64,000 nt of DNA. It comes from Nocardia acidivorans NBRC 108247. GTDB lineage: Bacteria > Actinomycetota > Actinomycetes > Mycobacteriales > Mycobacteriaceae. Below are positions 56,029 to 64,000 of the stretch, one piece after another. The notes beneath the pieces are model-generated. The model had not been told where the DNA came from. It saw only the letters and a program-made list of their open reading frames with translations, and did no database searches. Numbering within the stretch: position 1 is the first letter of the stretch; each line of letters begins with the position of its first letter. Both the position numbers and the translations under genes were made by a program. The stretch lies in contig NZ_BDAW01000013.1 of the NCBI RefSeq assembly GCF_001625085.1, positions 164,938 to 228,937 on the forward strand, written 5' to 3'.

Positions 56029-58020
56029 GCCTCCAGTAGTTGCTGTCCGTCCCAGGTGAACCGTGCCGTTGTCACCGCGTCGTCTCCGTCGCCGGTGATG
56101 ATCTGATGAATCCCGATCCCTCCCAATTCGGCATACGTGCACCACTCATGGTCCGAGGTGAGCATCAAGTCCAGATCGAGATCCGAAAGGAGAGCGAAGA
56201 TTTGGCCGCGGTTGGTGGTGTCGACGCGACGAAGACCTCATCCAGCAGGATCAACCGGGGCGCTTGGGGTGCGGTTTGGTAGTGGGCGGCTACGGCGGCG
56301 AAGAGTGGAAGGTGCAGGGCTATGGCCTTTTCGCCGCCGGAGAGAGCACCGTGCAGTTTCTTGGTCAGTTTCTGGTAGCCCTCGCCCCTGCCGCGATCGA
56401 CCTTGACGACGAATTGGTGCCAGGCGGTGTAGTCGAAGACCTGGGCCAGTTGTTGTTCCCAGCTGGTGGCGGTGCCGTCGGCCTTGGCTTCCTCGATGCG
56501 GTCGCGCAGGAAGCGGTGCAGCGCTTCGTGATCGGCCTCGGTGAGGCGGATGGGATCCTTGAGGAGGAGGTCGCGGGCAGACTTGGTGCCGGGTGGGAGA
56601 TTGTCGGCGATCTGCCAGACCAGGCGGACGGAGACGCGGGAAGCGGTGCGGACGCGTTCCAGGCGTGCGTTCATTCCGTCTACGAGCTCGTGGCTTGGCG
56701 GATACGAGCGGCGAGGTGGCGGCGGGTGTCGCCGGTGAGGGTTTTGTCGAAGAGAGCGCGTTCGCGGTCGGTGATTTCGTGTTCGGCCTCCTGGGCATCG
56801 GTACGCAGAATGTGCAGCAGTTCGGCCGCACCGACACGGACACCATCGATGACGGCGGTGAAAATCTGGATATCGTCATCGGTTTCGAGATCCAGGTCGG
56901 CGCGGGCGCTGAGGGCGGTGCGGGACTCGTGGATGGAATCGTTCAGTCGGCGCAGGGCTTCGCCGAGGTTGGCCGCGGAATAGGGGATGGTCGGCCAGGC
57001 TGCCGCTACCAGACGGGCGGCGTCCAGTGCGGCGCGGACGCCTTCGGAGCTGGCCAGCACGGTGCGGAATCCGTCCAGGTCGGGAAGGTCCCCGTCTACC
57101 GGGAAGACTCCCACCGCCACATGGCGGAAGTGCTGTGCGATGGCGTCGCGCTCGGCGGAAGCGGCCTCATGCGCCCGGGCGTCCGTATCGCGTTTGGTGT
57201 CCAGCCTGCCGAGCTCACCGGTGAAACCGCTGACTTCGAGACGACGTGAGCGCAACTCGTCGGCGATTGCGCCGAGTCGTGCTCGGATGCTACGTATTTG
57301 GTCGAGCACGTCCAGGTAATCGAGTCCGATGACGGCTTCGACCGTGGCGAGTTTCGCCGCCAATTGCCGGTGTTCGGCCTCGGACGCCGAGGCTTCCGAC
57401 TGTCGCTCCCGCGCCAATTTCGTTGAGCTATCAGCTTTTTCAGCGAGGTGAGCGGCGTTGTCGCGGGCGGAGATCCATTCCCTATGCGCGTCCAGCCAGG
57501 TTTCGGCATGGTCTCCGAAACCATCCAGGGCCGTGCCGACCCGCGTCAACGCCTCCGGTTCGGCGGGCAGGCCCGTCTCCGCGGCAAGCCGGGTCAGTTC
57601 CAGCAGCGCGGACTTCACGGCGGCCGCCTTCGTCTCGACCTCACCGAGCCGGGCTCGGACGACCGAATCCGCCGCGGCCAAGTCGGATTCGGCTCGCGTG
57701 AGCCGCAACTGAGCGGCGGCGAACTCGGTGTAGTCGCGTCGGGAAGCCACTTCCGCGCGAATCACATCACGGCGCCCGATCAGTGACCGCCTGTCATTGG
57801 CCAGAACGGTCAGTGTTTCGTCGCACTCGGCGATCCCCTCGCTCAGTTCACGGATGCGGCGTTCTCGCGCCCGCCGCCGGGACGAAGCACCGATGTATGC
57901 GGCATGGTCCTTGTTCCAGCTACCGGTCAGCACACCCACCCGCCAGCTGCCGTCCGCACCGATCGCCGCAACCGGCGCGGCGGACGCGACGCCGACCGGG
58001 GTTCGCGCACGCTGAGAGGA
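56025..58020 (-). pseudogene. C-terminal half of a Wadjet JetC-like (TIGR02680) SMC-type ATPase, frameshifted
   Basis: Reading on the reverse strand, the remnant enters mid-protein at ARTPVGVASAAPVAAIG and GSWRVGVLTGSWNKDHAAYIG. It then runs through a long coiled coil (RRRARERRIRELSEGIAECDE and many Glu/Arg heptads). One frameshift falls near 56690, between RIRQA and HELVDGMNARLERV. A second near 56230 is between LILLDEVFV and DTTNRGQIFALL, where the expected GVDTTNRG has lost a base. Signature LSGGEKAIALHLP and Walker B are present, followed by LMLTSDHEWCTY and a stop at 56025. The N-terminal Walker A half is absent. TIGR02680 proteins are the SMC-like subunits of Wadjet-type plasmid-defence systems. 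Confidence 0.85.
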
Positions 58021-58741
58021 TTCGATCAACAACCGATGTCCCCGTGCCGCGCGGCCCGGCCACGAGCACCGTAGATGACAGTTCGTCGCCGGCGAGACCG
58101 GCCCGCTCCCACAGTCGCCGCAACTGCACCGAATCCACGGGCACGTCGATACCGAACACAGCGGCAAGGGCTTTGACCACCATGCCGTGCAGGCGAACGC
58201 CCTCGTCGAGCGCGTGCGGGTCGCCGAGAACGGAGTCCGCGAAAACGGGCACAGGTATTCCAGCGCTGGGCAATTGAGCGACTACATGCAATGCGCGTTC
58301 CAGCTCGGCACGGGTCTCCGGGACCGAACCGTGCAATGGCCCGGACCGGCGCATCGCCGTTGCCCATCCCAGCAGGGCGGGCTGTGCGGCCACCACCTCA
58401 TGCCCGGTCAGCCAGTCCCACAACTGCTTTCGCTCGGCCGCCGCCTGGCGGCGCTCGGCCGAACGGTCACCGATCGGACCCACGATCTGCTCGACGATTG
58501 ACCGCACCGTCGAACCGGTTGCCGTGGCGACAACTTGTTCGAAGCTGTCCATCTCCACCGTGGCGAATTCCATAGGCAGCCGCGCCCACCCGAAGAAGTC
58601 GGCGATGGCGGTGCGCTCATGTTCGGTGAGCGGGCCCACCGTAACTCGCCGCACCGTCTGCCCCGACGACAGGCGACGATGCACTTCACGCCAGAGCGGC
58701 GCGAGCCCAGGCGAAAGGCGATGGATGGCGGGATCCGGCAT
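58021..58741 (-). pseudogene. N-terminal part of a Wadjet JetD-like (TIGR02679) protein
   Basis: About 235 residues in family register: HRLSPGLAPLWREVHRRLSSG, VRRVTVGPLTEHERTAIADF, WATAMRRSGPLHG and LSSTVLVAGPRGTG, after which the frame runs into JetC-derived sequence and stops. TIGR02679 proteins carry the Toprim-like nuclease part in the C-terminal half, which is missing here. The start MPDPAIHRL looks like a genuine gene start. The fragment is therefore joined to the JetC half by a deletion or rearrangement near 58020, and jetA and jetB are not in the window. Confidence 0.8.
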
Positions 58742-58953
58742 CGGCCGAGACTACCGGGCGGTTCCGGACACTCGATAGGAGCCGATCGCGGACCGGATGA
58801 CGTGATTTCGTAATCCTCAACTCGAACAGGGAATTCACCTCTGACCGTCACCAATCGGAATTTCGATCAGATTCGGAACGGATATTCGAGCTTGGTTAAG
58901 ACCGACCGATCTGTCCAAGGGAATCAGGTATCAACTATCGCGGGTGGAGTGAA

Positions 58954-59217
58954 ATGAAATTCAACGATCAATACTTCTCACGCGAATACCGGTTCTCTCC
59001 GGGTATCGAAGAGGAGACCGGTAAGCACTACCTGTCTATTCCGGCCAGCAGTGGAGTGGTCGACTACGAGGAGTACTACGAGATCGATCAGCCTACGTTC
59101 GATCGATACATGCAGAACCCCAGCAGTGCAGTCGATTTCGCCGAGAAGTGCCGCCGGCGGGAGATGGACTCGCTGCTCATCATCCCGGCCGCTACCAACC
59201 GCGGCACGGCCGTTTAG
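58954..59217 (+). CDS. Small acidic hypothetical protein
   Basis: 87 residues starting MKFNDQYFSREYRFSPGIEE, rich in Tyr, Glu and Asp (VDYEEYYEIDQPTFDRYM). The ATG is preceded by GGGTGGAG. The gene and its upstream 200 bases are visibly richer in A+T than the neighbours, suggesting separate acquisition. It resembles small immunity-like proteins in composition, but no cognate toxin is adjacent. Family not recognised. Confidence 0.65.
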   Translation: MKFNDQYFSREYRFSPGIEEETGKHYLSIPASSGVVDYEEYYEIDQPTFDRYMQNPSSAVDFAEKCRRREMDSLLIIPAATNRGTAV

Positions 59218-59429
59218 CTCACCACCGTAGGTTGCGATCGCAGCCCCACGCGAAACCTATTCTGTGCCAACCCATGTGACCGAGTGTGTCATTCAGTTCC
59301 GTTCCCGATCCGATGTCGACTCCATGTAATACGTTGCTAGCCATAGTGACTCGAATCTGACCCGAACTGCCGCACCGCCGATGTCGTCCCTGCGGTCATC
59401 TGATCAGAGCGCCGGAAAAGGGGATTCCG

Positions 59430-61388
59430 ATGGTGGACATGCGGTTTGAGCAGCGTCGGCAATGGGTTGAACAGGTGTTGAGGGAGCTGCCGTTTCTGGA
59501 TGCGGCGCAGAGGCGTTTCCTGTCGGTTCCACTGATGCGCACCGGTTGGCAGGTGCTGATCGATCGGCAGGGCGGGCTCGGGCGAGCGGGACGCGCGAAC
59601 GCCTTCGCGGTGGGACCCTCGGGTGTGTTCGCGCTCGTGTTCACCGACACCGTCCCGGAGACATCCGAATTGCGGCGTATTCGCAACCGCGCCGAGGAGA
59701 CATTCTCGAATCTCGGCGCGGGACGCGGACAGTATGTGCCACACATGATCGACATGTTGCTGCTCATGACCAGGGCCGTCGCCGCCAAGGCGGAAACCTC
59801 GTTCACCGCAGTGGATCTGAACAGTCTGCCCGGCGAGCTCTTCAGTGGAGAAGCGCGGCTGACCAAGCAACGAGCCAGGGAGATCGCGTACACGGTTGCT
59901 GAGCGCAGTTCTCGATACGAGTTGCTGTCCACCGATGATGCCCCACAGGGTCCGGCTGCCCAGGTATCCGAGGGCTTGTTCGCTGCTACGGACTTGCGCG
60001 AGGATCTTCGCGCCAAAGCGCTGGATCGCCCATTCGAGGAGTGGATGATCTTTCTCGACCCGAACCAGATGGAACTGGTGATCCGTAACTACAACGGTCC
60101 AGCTCGCTTCAGCGGGCCCGCTGGAACCGGGAAAACCGTTGTGGCCCTGCATCGAATGGCGAGGTTTGCCAAACATAATCCCGGTCGTCTGCTGTTCACC
60201 AGCTTCGTGCGAAATCTGCCTGACTACCACCGGTCAGGGTTCGTCCGGCTGGCACCGCATGCCGGCGATAGGGCCGAATTCGTAGGGCTCTATGGGTGGA
60301 CCATGAGGTTCCTCAAAGATCGTGGGGTCGCGTTCAATCTGGACAACGGCGCTGCCGAGACAGCCTTCAGCCAGGCGTGGAGAGATCGCGCGCGGATGAA
60401 GCTCGAATCCATCGAATCCAACCCTGGCTACTGGAAGGACGAGATACAGCGCGTGATCAAAGGACGCGGGATCACCACACTCACGCGGTACCAGGACATC
60501 GATCGCACCGGGCGCAATGGCATAAGCCTCGATGACGCACGCCGAGAGACCGTCTGGAAGGACCTGTTCGTGCCCTATCAAGCCCGCCTGAAAGAGCGCG
60601 GAGTTTGTGATTTCATCGATGTGATCGCCAAAGCCTTCGAGGAATTGCGAGCCGCACCACTCGACGACCCCTACGGACTGGTCGTCGTCGACGAGGTGCA
60701 AGACTTCACACTGCTCGAACTGAAACTGGTCCACCAGATCGCGGGTGGGGAACCCACTGCTCCGCTCGTTCTCGTCGGGGACGGTCAACAGCAGGTCTAC
60801 GCCGGTGGCTGGCGGCTGTCCGACGCAGGCATCCCGATCGTCGGTCGCGGCGCGGTGCTGAAGATCAACTATCGAAATCGGGCCGCGGTGCATGAGTACG
60901 CGAGAGCCATCGACGCGGGGAATTCCGTCGACGACCTCGACGGCGCACCGGGCGTCACACTGCGCGACACCGAAGTCGTATTACCCGGGGGCACAGCGAA
61001 ATCCGAGACGTTCCCGCGGCGGGAAGCCGAATCTCGCCTGGTTCAGGCGATCCGAGCATCCGGACGCGCCTTGGCCGACATCGCGGTCATCCTCAATACG
61101 AACCGAGAGGTGGACCGGGTCTCCTCTGCGCTGCGCCGGGCCCAGATCCCCACGCGCCCCCTGGAAAGCTTTGACGGAACCTACACCGAGGCAGTCAAAA
61201 TCGGCACGGTCCACCGCGCCAAAGGTATGGATTTCCTTGCAGTATTCCATCTCACCGACGCACCAGCTTCATCGGCGCAACAGCTCACCGGCGCAGAGCG
61301 TGACCGTGCCGAACTGGCTGCGCGACAACGCATGGTCGCTCTGACACGCGCGCGCGACTACATCTGGATCGGATACACCGAAGACTGA
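59430..61388 (+). CDS. UvrD-like SF1 helicase with a NERD-like N-terminus
   Basis: 652 residues from ATG 59430 (AGGGGA upstream). Residues about 20-110 resemble a degenerate nuclease-related domain (WQVLIDRQGGLGRAGRAN, FAVGPSGVFALVF). The helicase core has FSGPAGTGKTVVALHRMARF near 228, LVVVDEVQDFTLLE near 418, GDGQQQVYAGG, then IGTVHRAKGMDFLAVF near 592 and MVALTRARDYIWIGY at the end. It is an ATP-dependent 3'-5' helicase of the UvrD/DUF2075 superfamily. It stands alone between the Wadjet remnant and the right Fic gene. A defence role is likely from context only. Confidence 0.88.
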   Translation: MVDMRFEQRRQWVEQVLRELPFLDAAQRRFLSVPLMRTGWQVLIDRQGGLGRAGRANAFAVGPSGVFALVFTDTVPETSELRRIRNRAEETFSNLGAGRGQYVPHMIDMLLLMTRAVAAKAETSFTAVDLNSLPGELFSGEARLTKQRAREIAYTVAERSSRYELLSTDDAPQGPAAQVSEGLFAATDLREDLRAKALDRPFEEWMIFLDPNQMELVIRNYNGPARFSGPAGTGKTVVALHRMARFAKHNPGRLLFTSFVRNLPDYHRSGFVRLAPHAGDRAEFVGLYGWTMRFLKDRGVAFNLDNGAAETAFSQAWRDRARMKLESIESNPGYWKDEIQRVIKGRGITTLTRYQDIDRTGRNGISLDDARRETVWKDLFVPYQARLKERGVCDFIDVIAKAFEELRAAPLDDPYGLVVVDEVQDFTLLELKLVHQIAGGEPTAPLVLVGDGQQQVYAGGWRLSDAGIPIVGRGAVLKINYRNRAAVHEYARAIDAGNSVDDLDGAPGVTLRDTEVVLPGGTAKSETFPRREAESRLVQAIRASGRALADIAVILNTNREVDRVSSALRRAQIPTRPLESFDGTYTEAVKIGTVHRAKGMDFLAVFHLTDAPASSAQQLTGAERDRAELAARQRMVALTRARDYIWIGYTED

Positions 61389-61631
61389 TCGATGCCAACG
61401 AATTGGATGAAGGGGCAGTTGCCGGAGTCCGGCGCTGGTTACTGCGCCGTTGTGAGGGCTGATCAGCAGCGGTTCTCGGTTACCCCGCTCCGGATCGCGC
61501 ATTCAGCCAGCTGTCTCCCGATGCCTGTCACTTCGGTCTAGAAAGTAGAATATCCCACCCATTTAACTGAGTTTATTAGCCGAATACTCAGCTATGATCA
61601 GTCCTAGTCGAGCTTTCCTCGAAGGAGGCAC

Positions 61632-62822
61632 ATGGACTGGCCGCCGCATCGCATCGAACCGCGCGCTTGGAAACCACGTCAGCGGCAGGGGTCGCGGGCG
61701 GATCGCACGCTCGAGCAGGTCATGGTTTCGATTCCGCCCCGAATCGGCGACCTCGACTATGACCCGACCGGACCTGTCGCCCGCATCCACGAAGCGGCAT
61801 TGATCGCTATCGCTCGCCTGGAGGCCGGGTTCGGGGAACATCTGGTTCCGCTGGCCGACTTCCTCCTGCGCAGCGAGTCCGTGGCCTCGTCCAAGATCGA
61901 ACACATCGATGCGGGGTGGCGGGCGTTCGGTAAGGCTATTGCCGGGGGGAAGGCCAGCGAGGAGGCGAGGTCTCAGTTGGCCGCGGTCAAAGCGCTCATC
62001 GCGATGGTGGATGCGGCGGGGTCGGGGGCTGTCACGCTGGATGATCTGCTCACCGCGCACCGGTTGCTGATGGATACCGACTACTACACCGCCCGTGATG
62101 GTGGTCGGCTGCGCGACGTCCAGAACTGGATCGGCGGTAGCGATTACACGCCGATCGATGCCTCACATGTGCCGCCACCGCCGGATTCTGTGCCCGAACT
62201 GATGAATGATCTACTCGTCTTCGTCAACCGGGACGACTTGCCGATACTGGCGCAGGCGGCGATCGCGCACGCACAATTCGAATCGATTCATCCGTTCACC
62301 GATGGAAACGGGCGCATCGGACGTGCTCTCATCAGCGCGGTGCTGCGGCGGCGCGGACTCACGCGGCGCGTGACCGTGCCGTTGGCCTCGGTGATGCTGG
62401 CGGATACCGGTCGATACTTCTTGCATCTCAATCGTTTTCGAGACGGGCAGGCAGACGCGTTCGTCGAGTATCTGGCGGTGGGGGCGATCCATGCCAGCGA
62501 GGCCGCACAGGATTCGGCTTGTGCGCTAGCCGAACTGCCACGGCGTTGGCGCGATCTCGCACGGCCGCGGGCTAACTCGGCGGACGAGGCGATACTCGAT
62601 GCGTTGCTGGAGACTCCGATCCTCAATGCTGATACCGCACAACGCATCACCGGCACCACTGACGGCAGCACCTACCGCGCGCTCGGACGACTGACCGAAG
62701 CCGGCATTCTCGAGGTTCTCTCGGATAGCAAGCGCGATCGAGTCTGGGCCGCAACCGATGTGCTGGCCGAGTTGGATGCGCTCAGCGCATCCATCGGACG
62801 ACGGACGACCGAACACCTTTGA
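61632..62822 (+). CDS. Fic family protein (class II), right copy
   Basis: 396 residues from ATG 61632, preceded by CGAAGGAGG. The Fic motif HPFTDGNGRIGR, the N-terminal inhibitory-helix sequence SSKIEH and the C-terminal winged helix are all conserved. It aligns nearly without gaps with the left Fic at 15861 and most residues are identical, with scattered substitutions and two extra residues near DTDYYTARD. The upstream region is rich in A+T, with CTGAGT...ACTCAG (61567-61591) as a possible operator half-site pair. It is the same orientation as the left copy, marking the right end of the island. Confidence 0.93.
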   Translation: MDWPPHRIEPRAWKPRQRQGSRADRTLEQVMVSIPPRIGDLDYDPTGPVARIHEAALIAIARLEAGFGEHLVPLADFLLRSESVASSKIEHIDAGWRAFGKAIAGGKASEEARSQLAAVKALIAMVDAAGSGAVTLDDLLTAHRLLMDTDYYTARDGGRLRDVQNWIGGSDYTPIDASHVPPPPDSVPELMNDLLVFVNRDDLPILAQAAIAHAQFESIHPFTDGNGRIGRALISAVLRRRGLTRRVTVPLASVMLADTGRYFLHLNRFRDGQADAFVEYLAVGAIHASEAAQDSACALAELPRRWRDLARPRANSADEAILDALLETPILNADTAQRITGTTDGSTYRALGRLTEAGILEVLSDSKRDRVWAATDVLAELDALSASIGRRTTEHL

Positions 62823-62866
62823 GAGGTGGTGCGACCCAACGAATCGCGGAGATCATCTACAGCCGG

Positions 62867-63409
62867 TCAGGATTTGCCCTTCAGTTGGTCGATGTCGACT
62901 ACGACGTTTCTGCCGGTGCCGGTGACTATGACGGTGGTGCCGTCCATGTGGATTGAGGTGGGGACTACGCCGAAGGGGAGGAGGCCGGCTACGTCGAGGA
63001 GGACCATGGGGCGGAGGGCGTTGAAACGGGCTGTGGCCTCCAAGCGGTCTACGGGGACTCGGTGGAGTTCACGGTTGGCCAGGTCGGTCAGGGGGAGTTC
63101 TACGCCGTGGAGGGTGGCTGCTACGTCTACGAAGCCGAATTTTTCGGTGCCTACGTGATTCGCCTTGATTTCCAGGTCGTCGTATTTGCCTTTGGCTGCC
63201 TGGAGTAGGACTGGGAAGCCTTTGATGTCTACCGACGGGTTGGAGCCGAGGTTGGCGGTGTTGCGCATGGCCTCGGCTGCGGCGTTCTCGGCGTAGGCGG
63301 CGGCGCCGAAATCGGCGGCTATGGCTAGGCCGGTGACGAGGACCAGGGTGACGAGGAGGGTGCGCACCTCCACATCATGCCAAGGTTGTTGGCGCGCACC
63401 GCGGGTCAT
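62867..63409 (-). CDS. LmeA-like phospholipid-binding protein (DUF2993)
   Basis: About 180 residues. A signal-anchor helix (VRTLLVTLVLVTGLAIAADFG) precedes a DUF2993 domain (VDIKGFPVLLQAAKGKYDDLEI, VDVAATLHGVELPLTDL, PTSIHMDGTTVIVTG). LmeA-type proteins bind phospholipid in the periplasm and help lipoglycan synthesis in mycobacteria. The ATG at 63409 overlaps the upstream stop; GTG 63373 or 63367 would begin directly at the signal and may be the true start. It is somewhat shorter than typical LmeA. Confidence 0.85.
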   Translation of the reverse strand: MTRGARQQPWHDVEVRTLLVTLVLVTGLAIAADFGAAAYAENAAAEAMRNTANLGSNPSVDIKGFPVLLQAAKGKYDDLEIKANHVGTEKFGFVDVAATLHGVELPLTDLANRELHRVPVDRLEATARFNALRPMVLLDVAGLLPFGVVPTSIHMDGTTVIVTGTGRNVVVDIDQLKGKS

Positions 63410-63987
63410 TCGGTGACTCGTTGGATGAAGCGGGTCAGGTCGGTGGGGGTGTAGCCGAGGAGGCTGGCTCGTTCGACGGACATCAGGAGGAGTTGGGCCA
63501 GAATTCTGGCGCCCCAGGCGTCTTTGCCATCAGAGAGCCATTCGTCTACCTTTTCGACGCCGAGGTCGGTCAGGAGCAAGCCGTGGCGGGTGCGGATTTC
63601 GGCGCAGGTGGTGGAGATGGCGTCGAGGAGATCCGTGCCGGGACGGGTGCATTCGAGGCTGAAGCAGTGGGTGAGGGGTTCGGGGACACAGCCCTCGGGT
63701 GGGGCTGCCTTGATCGCGGTGTAGGCGGGATCGTCGGAGGCCGCGCCCTCGGAATTGAAGAGGCTGTCTATCAGGGTGAAGCGGTGCCAGCCGGGCGGCG
63801 GCTCGGGTGGCCGCGGAGATGCCTTGCGGCCGAAAGACTTTTCGACTTCGGCAGCCGCTACTTCTTTGGATTCGTGGGTGACGGTGATTGTTCGGTGGCC
63901 GTCTTCACCGGTAACCGTCCATCGGCCACTGTGCGGATCTTCGTCGTATGAGAGGTAGAGAGACACGGCTGATATTCGGAGCCGCAA
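63406..63987 (-). CDS. Hypothetical protein upstream of the LmeA-like gene
   Basis: 193 residues as read from ATG 63987, 13 bases from the window edge, so the true start could lie beyond it. The N-terminal part is beta-rich (LYLSYDEDPHSGRWTVTGEDGHRTITV). The C-terminal part is helical and reads like a regulator fragment (LLDAISTTCAEIRTRHGLLLTDLG, GARILAQLLLMSVERASLLGY). It is coupled to the LmeA-like gene by ATGA. I do not recognise the family. Confidence 0.6.
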   Translation of the reverse strand: MRLRISAVSLYLSYDEDPHSGRWTVTGEDGHRTITVTHESKEVAAAEVEKSFGRKASPRPPEPPPGWHRFTLIDSLFNSEGAASDDPAYTAIKAAPPEGCVPEPLTHCFSLECTRPGTDLLDAISTTCAEIRTRHGLLLTDLGVEKVDEWLSDGKDAWGARILAQLLLMSVERASLLGYTPTDLTRFIQRVTE

Positions 63988-64000
63988 CGGATTTGGTGGT

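Noticed and set aside
56264..57249. Plus-strand ORFs over the Wadjet remnant
   Set aside because: They are the mirror of the TIGR02680-like coiled coil; the reverse-strand reading gives family motifs such as LSGGEKAIALHL.

Overview
The window is a high-GC actinobacterial chromosome segment, most likely from Nocardia or a close relative in Mycobacteriales. The left 10 kb carries cobU, a DUF3043 membrane protein, an IscA/ErpA-like protein, an AdoK-type adenosine kinase, ilvE and gcvT. As I recall it, this set matches the neighbourhood around Rv2202c-Rv2211c of M. tuberculosis. EspC-like and WXG100 proteins of the type VII (ESX) secretion world and XRE/DUF397/DUF4254 regulatory genes fit the same group.

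Layout. (1) 1-9.7 kb: conserved housekeeping genes, plus a GlxA-type regulator divergent from a three-gene microprotein operon, a MetA-like acyltransferase with a decayed duplicate of its 3' end, and an MBL-fold hydrolase. (2) 9.7-12 kb: an EspC-like/effector cassette with two small membrane proteins. (3) 12-15.8 kb: a DEDDh exonuclease-BRCT protein and its partner, a SEC-C protein and a frameshifted pRiA4b ORF-3-like gene. (4) 15.9-62.8 kb: a defence and conflict island bracketed by two closely related Fic genes in the same orientation.

Inside the island: a type VII polymorphic-toxin operon (two WXG proteins, a toxin with an ADP-ribosyltransferase-like tail, a putative immunity protein, an SseB-like protein); a broken and an intact SF1 helicase of the Dna2/Upf1 type; a MazG-type pyrophosphohydrolase; a DUF2075 nuclease-helicase; and a complete type 2 BREX (Pgl) system: pglW, pglX, pglY, pglZ, brxD, brxHI. 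The BREX operon is split twice. Between pglX and pglY sit an XRE/DUF397/DUF4254 regulatory module and an EspC-type secreted-protein cassette with a lipoprotein. Between pglZ and brxD sits a two-gene module: a DUF262 protein with an intact DGQQR motif but an altered DUF1524/HNH site, then a CBS-pair protein with a C-terminal HEPN-like RNxxxH motif. Downstream are the wreckage of a Wadjet-like system (TIGR02679/TIGR02680 fragments fused and frameshifted), a UvrD-like helicase and the second Fic gene.

Working model. PglW (kinase), PglX (adenine methyltransferase), PglY (ATPase), PglZ (phosphatase-fold), BrxD and BrxHI form the BREX machine that marks self DNA and blocks phage. The DUF262/CBS-HEPN pair is the best candidate for a less-described add-on: a DNA or nucleotide sensor coupled to a growth-arrest RNase, carried in the BREX operon. 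The nearby toxin operons, Fic genes and Wadjet debris show a region that repeatedly gains and loses conflict systems. No tRNA, rRNA, CRISPR array, transposase or integrase was recognised.
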